The notes under the pieces: generated by a model
Databases searched by the model: none
What the model was told of the DNA's origin: nothing
What the model saw: only the letters and a program-made list of their open reading frames with translations
Shown here: positions 9,841 to 22,900 of the stretch, piece after piece
Position numbering within the stretch: the stretch's first letter is position 1
Layout: each line of letters starts with the position of its first letter
Assembly: GCF_000485595.1 (NCBI RefSeq)
Contig: NW_014577894.1
Coordinates: 65,780-124,967, forward strand
Length of the DNA: 59,188 nucleotides
Reading direction: 5' to 3'
Source of the DNA: Priapulus caudatus
Lineage: Eukaryota > Priapulida > Priapulimorpha > Priapulimorphida > Priapulidae
Translations under genes and position numbers: made by a program

Positions 9841-12800
9841 CTGCGACGCGTGAGACAGGTACGAGGTTCAACAGTTGAGAACACAGGTCGATAGCCGACT
9901 ACGTACGCCCCACGCAATGTGCTTTCAATCTGCTAACACCTATACAGGGCCGTAGGCTGAGCGAATTCCTATGGGAGCAAAATTTCATGACTCGACTGTG
10001 TAATGATGAAGGACGGGCGCAGCTCTTGATCGACGTCCATAGTGTGGTAGGGGTAGGTCCGAGACGAGGCTTTCACGAATAAGTGACCAAAAAAATCACG
10101 TTAGGGTTATTTACGATTATTGGCTAAGCTTAATTTTTAATTTTGATCCAAAATCTAGGGGGGCAGCTGCCCCCTTGCCCCCTCCCCAGGGGCTATATGA
10201 TACAGAGGCCCGTTTCACGAAGCTATCGTAAAAACACCATCTTAAGGATATCTTTAGAATTCTTGTACGAGAGCCTAACGCTGTCCTAAACGTCCCTCGT
10301 TAAAGTATTTCATGAAACTTATACTGGTGCGTTGTTAGACGGTCTTTAAAATTCAGCTGTAACGATGTTGCTGGCGGCATAGACTGGTACCCTATCTCTA
10401 CACCTTGCTACTAGATAGTCTATATATATAGAGACATGTTACAAGTCTAATGGCAACCCAGCTCACTGTGAGTTGCTACGCTAATCTCTGGCGTCATTTA
10501 GTTTTAATAAATGCAGGTACAACAGCGTGCAAACTAAAAATAATAGGTTAAAAGTATTTTTAAATGCCAAGTACCTGAGAAATAATTAAACTAAAGCAAG
10601 GTTGTCATATTTCTTGCAAATAGAACTACCACAAATGACGTATTGACTGAACAAAAACGTAACATAAATTCAGTAGGTTTAGATTTACGTTTACTTTGAT
10701 ACAGTATTGGCGCCATAGTATACAGTAATTACATACACGAACAGCCGAAGCACATGTAAGGTGCAAGGAAGCATTTCATCTCTTCAAAATCTGCTACCAC
10801 AATAAGAAGCTTCTTAGCCACACTTAACCCTGCGTGTCATGCCTTCACAGGCCTTGCACAGTATTCTCGTAGACACAGAGAAGTTACCTTCTCGGCGGGT
10901 TTTCGCTTTACACTACTGCTTGCCAAAACAATGAAAACACGCGGGAAACCTCGCGTTGCTTGCTGTACGATAGCCCAAGTACTGCCCCTGACCTGTCCTT
11001 AAGATTCCTCCTTAATAGCAACGTCGTTGAGTTAGCGAGACTTTTGTGAAACGTGGAAACTTAGCGAGGCTTTCGTGAAACACTCTATATATAAGGATAT
11101 CCTAAAACCCCTCTTTAAGTTTAACCCATCACTAACTTAACGAGCGCTTCGTGAAACGGCCCCCAGGTTGTTCCCAGGTTATCAACTACAGGTATGCCCT
11201 TATGCATATACAAGACAGGTATAATCTTGCACCTATACAACACAAGTACGAACATAAACAAAAGTAGACACAGGTATGGACATACACAAAAATAAACAGG
11301 TGTGCAGTTATGAACATACACATCAGATAAATGTAACACATGTATAACTTACACAATTAAATCTAGTGTACACACCCAATACAATATATGGCATTTTACA
11401 GCTATGATTTACATAACGTATGTAATCGTCTTTTATTACCTGAGTTGGTATCTTTCAGCTTTCCATGCATGAACGACTCTCTGAGCTTCTGGATCATCTT
11501 CCTGGAAATCCTGTTTATAGAAGCAATTCAGCCCACATTTTAGCTAGACATCCCAATTTTAACTTCAATTTTTTTCTTCCATTACACGATTACACAGTTT
11601 TGTGAGTAAACTACCATTTGCAGGCATCGTAAACCAACAGTGATGATAGATATAATACATCCGATTTACCTGCATGTTTGCTATCAACGTCTGTAGCGCT
11701 TGTAACCACACAAGATTGGACTTGTATGGGGTGGAGTTAATCACTTTGATCTCATGCTATAGAAAAGAGGGAAGTGGTGGTAAGCATCATACAGCTGCCA
11801 TAATTACACACATACTAGTGAAAGGCCTCCAATAAATAGGACAGTGTTTCTTCTTAATAATTATCGTCTATAGAAATAGCGCACGATAACCGCAAGAGGA
11901 AAGACACTGATTACATTTTATTTTTATATTTCCACTGAAGATGGCACCACTCGTCTGTAAACATGGCATCGATTGAAAACATTGTGAAAGATACGGGAGA
12001 GATTTATTCTCGCTTGTTCGACCACCGGCCTGTGATACAAGCTGAGATCAAGTACTTTGTAAGAGAGTTTGAAACAAAGAGAAACGATAGGGAAGAGAAG
12101 AGTAGGCCTATCAAAGAGGTTCACAATTGCATTCTTCAGACACAAGCTTGTGCAGAAGATATTGCCAGTGCCGCTGTAGATATACCATCATTGACAGAAA
12201 GGTAGCTCCAAGAAACGGTACCATGCTAGGGTTAGAATATTGACGTCATTGATGTATATTGATGTATGTCATATTGATGTATATTGACGTCAGTCACACA
12301 GTCTGGTCGGGTTAACAGAAAGGTACAAAAACCCTCTATTACAATCCACCGATACTGATTATACTGATTGTGTATTCAGTATTGTTACCAGTATTATAAT
12401 ACGGGTCATAATTTCAAGCCGGTGGCACAGTCTGAAATTACCCCAGCACGTCGTGCGCATGCGTCAGTAGCGCCGGGTGTAAAGCGCAGTAACACTGGGT
12501 AAATGAGACTGCCGCGGAGCACCCAGGTTAAGATATAATTTGCGGGAACAATTCCAGCCCGGTCTGAGATTACCCCAGTCTGAATTTACCCTCCTATGGG
12601 CACCCAGGTTAAGATATAATTTGCGCGAACAATTCCAGCCCGGTCTGAGATTACCCCAGTCTGAATTTACCCTCATTTTGCGGTTAAGGATAGAGAACAT
12701 AGGTCCCAATAAAACCAATGTCATTTACATCAATATAAATATAATATTATATCAATATAATAGGTTAGGGTTATGGTTAGGGTTAGGATTAGGGTTAGGG

Positions 12801-15800
12801 TTAGAATTAGGGTTAGGGTTAGGCACATTGGTTTTATTGGGACCCATGTTCTCTATCCTTGGGCCGTTAGGGCCAGGGTTAGAATTAGGGTTAGGGTTAG
12901 GCACATTGGTTTTATTGGGACCCATGTTCTCTATCCTTGGGCCCATTTTGCCAGACTCTAATTTAATCTCAGACTGTGACTGCGGCAATCACATTTATCC
13001 AGCGCTAAGTCACGCTTGCGCACGATGTGCTGGGGGTAATTTCAGACTGGTGCAATCGCAGACCTAGATACAATAATGTAACCCAACAAGAGTAGGGTTA
13101 CAACGCGAGCCTATTCTTTTCTTTGGAGGAGCCCCTGAGTGATTCACTCAGGGCGGTTTTATGGTGCGTTTTTCCAAACTGGGTTTATTCTAAACACGAA
13201 CCTTTCTCCGCTATCCTGGGACTTACTATGTATCACAATACTCTGTATTAAACTAATATAACCTGTTACAAAATTTTGAAGTGACGAGCGGCGATACTTC
13301 CAGCGTCATTTCTGTTGACCTGTGACGTACGCATTCCCAATGCGTATAGCGTTCGGCTAACTTCGGCTCCAAGATCGAATGCATCATGGGATGCCTGCTG
13401 TCAGTCATGACATCACCAGAGCCAGCATGTCAGGTAGCACAGGAGCCGAAGTTAGCGGAAGTTTTAGTCTCGAAAAACGCACCATAAAACCACCCTGAGT
13501 GAATCACTCAGGGGCTCCTCCAAAGAAAAGAATAGGCTCGCATTGTAACCCTACTCTTGTTGGGTCGCAGACCGTGATACCGGTATACACGTAAAATGTT
13601 CTAATAATAGAGAATTCTACAATGATGATCATTCTCTAGTTATACATCATACGTGTACATAAAAGACGGACACGGGACATAAAAAGCATTTGAACATGCC
13701 TGTGAACTTTTCCACTGATTCCAATGCTAGAGATCTTTAGAACGTGGCGACATCTATAGTACAGGAAAATCATAGTTGGACCTGATTGTAGAACAACGTG
13801 GCTGGCATAACTTGGCAAATAGTGTATCAGTCTGGTGTGACTTACTAACACTTATCTGTATTTAAGCAAAATAACCACGCTCCCTTGCATAATCCTGCTC
13901 GGTTAGATACAATAATGTAACCCAACACAAATCTACTCTTGTGTTTGGTTACATTATTGTATATGCTGCTCGGTCAGTCAAACTAGATAAGTTTACACGA
14001 CTTTCACGTGTGCAGGGTCGGATTTAGGACTGGGTAAGCTGGATAGTTGCCCTGGGGCCTCCACAACCAGGGCCTTCCACATATTTCATGAAAAAAAAAG
14101 TAAGGAAAAATGTAGGCTGACCTGAACGACACGCACGTAGCAATCAAAACCATATGATATTGTGCGCGTTTTACGTCATATTAAAGCAACATACGCAAGC
14201 CATATTGTATTTGTTTGTGAGTGGTCGAAACAGCTAACTGGGTGTTTTCCTGCCATTGCTCAGCACACATCGGAAGACAAACATCTAAAATCTAACGTCA
14301 TCCATCTCAACATTGAATTTCTTGCTTGCTTATTCAGATTCTTTCCACTTGAAAAAATGTACTTTATGGATGAATGTAACTATGTCTTGTCACCTTTTAG
14401 TTTTTAGTATTCTAAGGTAGGGTGGGCATGGATCCACTACTGAAGGCTGCCCAGGGGCCTCCACATGTCTGAATCCGGCCCTGCACGTGTGTATGCCAAA
14501 TTGCCAACATTTTTGGCATCAAGCTTTTAGCACGCCACTGCCGCAATGCTGCTTGGCCAGAGCTTCCTGTTGATTACTCCACGTATATAAGTCAGTTAGA
14601 ATCTATTGTATTTTACATGTTCAGTGTGTATGGCACAGACTTGTTTCTGCGGCCAGCATTAACCGCTCTTTATCCAGATTGTCTTCAGCTGCTACCATTG
14701 CACAACTCGGTATATAGGGTAACACAGTCAATATACTCCATACTCACGTTCACAGTAATTGGTAACAGGGCAAAATAGCTCAATTGTAACTCTTCTGGTT
14801 TGAACAGACACTATAAGCTCAATTGAGCTCAAGATATTTATTCTATCTAATATGATTTTACATTCTGATATGCATGATCACAGTCCTAAATTTTTCTATC
14901 AAGGTAATAATGATCATGACTAGACCTAAAACCTGTAGTTATTGTGAGGATATTCGGTGCCATATAATAAACCTAATAATGTTTTTTTGTGGATAGCCAA
15001 TGTACAATTTCTATTGGCTGTATAATCTGCCAGACCTTTCAATGGATATAGGTGTTTTAATGCGCTACCACATGTGCTCGTTTCCACAGCACTTAGGAAT
15101 ACTGTAAACCTTTCTCTCGAACACAAGTTGCCTTTGTTATTCTACACAAACATCAGAAGCCATACAGCCATAGAAAAAGCAACGTTGCAATTACGACCAA
15201 GTTGTTTGTTTGAGTATGAAGCAGCTTGCCGGTTTTACTGGCATTTGGTTTGTTTTTACTGCGTTGCAATTTTATGCGGCTGCAAAACACGGCTGATGTA
15301 TAGCTCAGGTCATCTCCGATTCCATACTCCACGCATTTTACACATGCATCATTATTACAGAGCATGGCAAAATGTTGACTTCTAGCTTGATACGGTAAAA
15401 TGCCAGGAAACTATTAAATTATGAAAAGTTAAAAATAGTACTTTAAAAATATTACCCCGGTATATTATGACTTACATAACTGCAAATGAGCAAAAAAAAA
15501 TCTAGACCTCTGAGAAAACTAAAAAGAGCTCTGCTGCAGGGTTTTTCTTCTGAGGGAAAATTAGACAAAGGAGATAATGACCAATTTGGGGGAAAAACGC
15601 GCATAATGCATTAAAAGGAAATAACGGAAAAGAGTAGACCCTGTGTCACATGACTCAATAAACACACATGGCAATCTAAATATGCCAGAAGCACGTGGTG
15701 ATCTATATATTTTTGGGTTGACACCATTTTGACAGCGGCGGGTAAATACATGAACATTTTCACAACGGCGATGTTAAATTTGACAACGGCGGTGCGTCAC

Positions 15801-18800
15801 TGTGCCTCGTATGTATATAGAAACCCTGTGCTGTACGATAAGGCAGTAGACATGCTAGATGGATTTTTCCATCACTGCTAATGACATTTTTCTCTTGTCG
15901 TTACAAACCTGTGTTGCATTGAGGCGAAACCAAAAAATATTTTTTTTAAATGCAAAGCCATCATAACAGATTCAAAACAGACGGAGCCTAATATCACATT
16001 TAATACTATCACGTAGGATTCGTCTGCTGGCGGGGGAGTGCCGGCACCTGGGGGCACAGCAGTACCGAGTGACACCCCCCGAGGAGCAGAGGCAGCAGCA
16101 GGAGCGCAGGGCCTGTGAGTGGAGGAAGTTCAGAGAGGATATGGAGCAGTGGCAGACGCAGGTGCGTATCTCTATCTCGCTCGCTCAGCGGCCATTGCAG
16201 GCTAGAATGAGTCGGCCAGCAGGCGTGCTGAGAGCAGTTGCATGCGCCGATCTATCCTCTACGATAGTCTAAAGCTGTTGTTATGGCGAAATATTGTGCA
16301 ACAATCACGTTTTCAGAGTTACACTTCCCTTGGAAGTTTACCGTGGAGAGTAAATGGAGGAGATGGCTCAGTCATCTTTTCAGCATTAAACTTGTAAATC
16401 GAATTTAGGTTTACACACATTTATTCTTGGCTGGACCTAGGGTATTAGACAGGATTAAAAAAAGTAGGACTCACAAATAACTGGAACATTCGTGTCTAAT
16501 CAATGTGAGCGCCAAAGTTGTTCTCCTATGGGGTCCGGGAAGTCCCCCCCTCCCCAGAATATTTTTTTTACAAAAATGGTGCAGTTTTGTACACTCTGGG
16601 GTATTCTGAATAGTAAAAATAGCATCAAGACACTTGGGCGATGGAAAGTTCGGAAGCGACAGGGCGATTAACACCTGTGCGACACATGTCGACGACGCTT
16701 GCATGTATGTGACTGTGCACATGGGCAATTTCACCAAGGCGTAGAAAGCTTTGGATTACGTTTGTAACTTCAGGCAAATTTCCCCCTCCCATGCCCTGAA
16801 TATAAATATCTAGTAAGGTTATGGCAGCCACACCATGAACCATGCAACTGTTTACACAGATGAAAAAGGCCATCCACCTTCAAGAAGCAATAAGACCTTG
16901 ATATAAATGCATTAAAATAGATTACGCTCAGAAATAACTTCAATTAAAATCTGGCAATCTTCCATCCGCTACGATTGCTCCGCCATAGTGTCAGGACGTT
17001 ATCACTACGATGCCAACGTGATGTGAGACAGTGTATTATCGTTGTAGCTCGAACAACAGAGCATTGAGGAGGAGAAGAAGTTTAGACAATACTATGCTGA
17101 CCTTGAAGACAAGCTGAAGCTGGGACTATACACGCCCGGTACAAAGCAACCATTCGATGGCTAGCAGAAATTCCTCAGCCTGAGTATACACACCCAAGTA
17201 CTGGATTCTTATCACGTTATACAAGTAACAAGATGTTTCATACTCATCATTCCAGATTTAACTGATATCATAAGGATAACACAATGTTAGGTAATTTAAC
17301 AGACACCTGTGACTGTCTGATTATGTAGGCATGATTAGCGCGCTATGCTAGATAAATTTAGGCAATAATTATTCAAGGGGATGAGAACAGTGATATTATG
17401 CCATCGTAATATATTTGTTTATGTTTGCTTTCTGTTATTGTTATGAGTTTATGTGTGATTTTATTTTAAAGTATGTTAAATATAAATGATTCTAAATTGT
17501 GGTTTAATGTTGTTTTTTAGCCGAGATTGCAATTTTGACTATAGGGATCGCACACGCTCTAACTACACGCAAATAATTCATACCGAATAATTCATAATTC
17601 ATAATTCACTGACCGCGAAATTGTTCGTCAAGTCTGAATTCGCAAAAATATCTGTACGCGAAAAATATGGCATATACAGTATACACGCAAGGTGCAATAT
17701 TATCCTCTACGCAGCTCTCTCGTGTCAAATGCATGTTAATGAAATCATCCAAGCTTCTCTTGTTCCTCGATTACCCTCACAAATGAAATACTCTCGCAAG
17801 ACTTCTACACTCTGCTAGACCGACTCCTAACGTCCTGGCAGCTAAACCTCGGGGATTCTCAACGACCGCTGGAGTTAGTCTAATGTACTCATAACTTGAC
17901 ATCACTAGTTTTTGCTCACCTCTAACTCTGGTATGATCGCTCCAGTGCGCCACCCGTGTCTAATCGCCGGATCCTGAAACCACAGAAACCCTACATTTAA
18001 TACTGAAGACCGACATGCAGGAGTGGACTGAGAGTGAGATATTTGATTCAAGGCCAATTGGAGTGCTTCGTGCATCGAGACAAATGAATACAAATTAGCG
18101 AGATATAGTTTAATCGATTGAATGTTATTGATCGCGGATACCAGATATTGAAATATATCATATATCATATAATGCATTATGACCAAATCAGCTGCAGCTT
18201 GTAGAATCGCGTGATTGTCCGTGCGTCTGTCCGTCCGTGCATCCGTCCGTCCGTCAACAGTTGGGCACAAATCTTAACCGCTCGACGTATGGTATTGATA
18301 TTCGGGACGTCGGGGAGGGGGGGGGGTCGCGAAAAGGACTCGGGATGTCGAATTTGGGGGGTCAAGGGTCAAGTTCAAGATGTGTCAAGGTATAGGAGGA
18401 AATACGGAATTGCGGCACAAATCTCAACGGCTCAACCTACGCTCTTAATATTCAATACATGTGTATAGTGTGATGGGGAGGAAACCCATCACCAGCACAA
18501 AATTGGAGGTCACAGGTCAAAGGGCAGTGGGGAAAAGGTCAGATATCACATTTTCTGAGGATATGGTCTAACAGACCGAGTGCATAACTTTTTTGTTTTA
18601 AAGCTGACCTACCATTTTCATCACTTTATTGAAAGGACCATGAAATCGACGTTCTGCTGACGTACGAAGAGTAAGTGTCTGATAACCTTTTGACCCTCAA
18701 GAGGAGGGTTAAACATGGATTTAATGACTGTTAACAAAGGACTGAACTGCTTTTGCTATTAGAGCCCCTCCACCCCCTCCCCCCACCCTCCCCTCGCCAC

Positions 18801-19860
18801 CACCACTACGCTCGCGCTCGACGCATATCCATGATAACATGTTAATATAGCGGTCATTAAAGTTACACAGCTGTATCCTTGTTACTGTACTACCAGTAGG
18901 TATAGCAAAGCCTATCATAGATTTTAGATCTGTATTAGTAGTATCCTAGATATATGCTCTGAGCGCGAACGCGCGCAAACGCGGTGGCAGGTGGGCGCAC
19001 TTGATTCGGTTGCCAGTGAGTTTATCAGAAGAATACCTGGCTACAGTACACGTCAGTTGAGCGCTGTCGCTCTGCGGCACTTGTTTATAATACAATATTC
19101 TAAAAGCTATGTAACAGTGTTATACTTGCTTATGTTTGGTGTAGGTTAGAAAAGTAACCAAAAAAATTATTTATTTTCATAATCGAGTGCTTAGTCGGTT
19201 GCTGCAAACGACTGACGTTCGATTATAATCGACCTTCGGGACGTCACTACCAATCAATACCACGGGAGACGCGATGCTGCTCGAATGGAGCGAAGTTATT
19301 GCACGTTGTTGACAACCTACCGCCAAGTCACTATAGACGTGGTCACCGAAGTACAACACCTTGCTTCCTACCCATCCAGTCATTCTCTTGAAGTGGTCTA
19401 TATTTCCCTGAAATGTGCAATCGACCCGCCGTCACAGATAGCGCCGTACAGTGGAGAAGTTAGCAGACACCGGGTGTCTGGAATCGCTAATTCAAGTGCA
19501 GTGAACAGATGCCAACCCATGGAAAAGGTGCGAAGGTTTCGTGTATTGTCTCACGGCATTACCGGACACTACCAGAGCTTTCCTGTTGGCGGGAGAGCAA
19601 AAGCGCCAGCTTATTGGGAATGCCTTGCTTCTTACCTCCGAGTATATGTTTCCTTTCTCGAGTTTTGTAACAAAGTTCCAAGTTCTTGCTCTATTCTGAA
19701 CGTCGTAGTACCGAAATGGCCTGAAATAAGCAACGAAGTGAATTGAAATAGGCCGCTCTAAATCATCATGTGCATGTATGCTTCCAATTTTATTTTCTCC
19801 AATTTCCAAATAAATTGCATAATACGAATAGATATTGGCTAACGGCATCACGTGCTGAAA

Positions 19861-19906
<46 letters not shown>

Positions 19907-22900
19907 GTCTCTCATCTCTCTGATCTCTTCTCTCCTCTCGTCTCTCTCTCTCTTCGATCTTCTCTCATCTGCTCTACTCGATCTCTCTGCTCGCTTCTTG
20001 CTCTCTCCTCTGCTCTCTCTGTCTCTCTCTCTTGCTCTCTCTCTCTCTCCTTTGTCTTTCTCGATTCTGTCTGCTCTGATCTCTGCTCATGTCTCTCTCT
20101 CTCTCGTCTCAGCGGCACATACATGACACACGCTTTGTCTTCTCTCCTGTCTTCTCTTGTCTTATCTTTGCCCGTCCGCGCCTCTCTCACCACTCTCGTC
20201 GGCCACTCGGTGTATCTTACACGCTATGTGGTTCGATCTGATCGCTTTTGCTTTGGGTTGACGAGTTTACCTGCTGGTTTATTTGAAGAACTTTGGTTTG
20301 TTCTGGCTTAGTGATGATGATAAGATCACACGATCTCACGTTCGCAGTTGTCCCCAAGGCAGATACATGGGCTACCTTTCGACTTGATTATTTTATTAAA
20401 TGGTTCTATGCCAATGCTGGCTTTATTACTGTAAGTAATAGGCAATGCAATTTTCCGGACATACAAAGCTGTCATATATTGTAATACAGGTTAGCTGCGA
20501 TGGCCATAAAAAAAACAAATTAGAACGTAGGCAGTAATATTTGCATGTTAGATATTGATCACTTTCTACGCTATTTGGCTAAAGCTACTTAGCCGAATTC
20601 ATCAACAATCAGGGGCAGAATAAACCAGCTCATTCAAGTGGAAAAAATCATTTTGGTCACCTGAATGTTTTTTGGCAATGTGCCGACGCCTATTGGATAG
20701 CAATTCGACGGCACGTTGAAGTCTCCGTTTTTTTTGTTTTTTTTTTTTTTGTTTTTTTTTTTTTAGCGTAGCAAGCTCTTTATTTGCAGCAGGTTGCAAA
20801 TACGTGACGCGAATTCGGAAGGGCAACGTTGCAACCGAGGCTCATGCCTTCATGCATGCGTGTGGATTCTATACCACATCTGCGTTGGCAGAATGCAACG
20901 ACTCACAGTGAACCCCCCCCCCCACACACGACATCACGCCGACGACCCACCACGCACAGCACACAGGCAGTTACACAATCACGTGGATATTTATAGAAAG
21001 AGCACTTAAGGCAGCAAGGATAAGAAATTGTATTAGGAGGATATGATAACTAATTTCGTGTCGCGCCGCTACTCCTGATCTTATATAGTACTGTGAGGAG
21101 TGTAAATAAGTAAGCTATTATTCATTCTTGCTGGTAAATGATAGCGCAAGAAATGCAATACTTGATCTTTCATAATATGTGGACGCTATTATTATGTGCT
21201 TATGTATGCAAGCTAATGTATTACAGCAATGCATAGCTCATGGTGTCAAATAATACTAGCCGAGCCACAACATGGCTAAATTTTCGGTGGCATCGGATAA
21301 CACAATTACGTTGGCTTTCCGATCAGCATGCGAATCTTAAAGATGGACTATGAATCCTTTCGAAGGCTACCGACGGCCGTGGGGGCATTTGATGAGCAGA
21401 GAAACAAACACATGGATAGAAGGTAGTCAGAAGGGGATTTGTCCTAACTTTAAAGCGTCTGCACACGTGCAAGTACATCGGCGGTTTCACAGAGCTTAGA
21501 TAGAGGGGTACCTTGGCTCACCGTAATGCATAGCTCTGCTGTTTGTGCACGAGGAAGAGGCTTTTTTCCCTGCTCCTCAGCCTGCCGCAGCATCTGCTTC
21601 AATGCCGTCGTCCTTCTCTTCACGTATTGTATCCTGGAAGTTCGTCACGTGTTAAGCCGATACATAGTTCTTTGCGAAAATGCATCGTCGTATTCATGTT
21701 GATTAATCGTTGCAATGATGATACGCAGATGAGATAGAGTTTTCAGAATAGCTCTTCACTCTCGTCTGTGTGCCCATAGTTTTTGTGTGTTAACATATGG
21801 TGTGATTCGAGCCCGGCCCATGTACGGTCCCAGGCCATCATGTGTCTGAGTCAGAGAAGTTTGGGTAGAGTAAGAAAGAATGAGAGAGGTGTGTTGTACG
21901 GGTTGCAGGGGTCGAAATTAGGTTTTTATTATGGTATCCATTCGGGATACGCAGGTATTCGAATCTGGTATCCCCCAAAGATCCTTGGTACCATTTTTTT
22001 GGATATTAATTTCAACATGGTTGGTTCCCAAATCTTGAAATATGCAATAGATATAGCTTTGAAAATTATTAAATATGTAATGTAATTATTGATATGAAAA
22101 ACCTGAAAACAGATTCACAGATATGGCAGCAGACATACACTGCAGATCGTATTGACTAGACCATTGTTGGTTCGCTTGATACAATGTATATCACATACCG
22201 ATTTTGACGATTTTTTTTTACTATCCCGGCGGGATACCAAGCTTGAAATTCTGGTATCCAACACAAGAATCTACTATCCGCGGTATCGGGATACCGCTAA
22301 TTTCTGACCCTGGGTTTGTATGTGCAAATGAAGATGCTGTGTAGCGGCGCAAGTAAAGATATCGTATGCAGGAAGTAGTCACACCACGGTGTAGCAACTG
22401 AGGGATTTCCGTTGACCTCGAAAGGTGGTATGGTTGCTGAGATCAAGCAGTACAAGAACACCAACATGCAACATAGGAGATCAGGAGATGTGCAAGATGA
22501 GAGTATTAACTGCTGCTTTAGCACTTTCAGAAGATGAACTAATCACATCACGGTAGGGGTCAGTCATGCGGGCGACACCTGAGCCCACGCGATACATGCA
22601 ATAAGCGGCAATTTGCTCTTAATCGCATGATATGCGCATCATGCATGTATACATGTGGGATGGATCCACGCATATCATCATCATGCATCATGCTTCGTTT
22701 AGATGTCGATCTTTTTCCGTGCCTGGGGTTGGACTTGCGATGATCTCTCCAGGTTCTCTGTCTTTGCGTTGATCCTTCATCTATATTCATAGTCTTCAGA
22801 TGTTTCTGGCCTGTCTCCTCATCATGGTTCTCTTTGGTCTTGCCAACCAGTCTTTTTCCAGGGATTCTCTAAAATTCTTCCAGCAAATCGCTCAGTATTC

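Noticed and set aside
12766-12901. Chromosome end or fusion point from TTAGGG repeats
   Set aside because: The tract is short, degenerate and sits inside an inverted-repeat element with genes on both sides.
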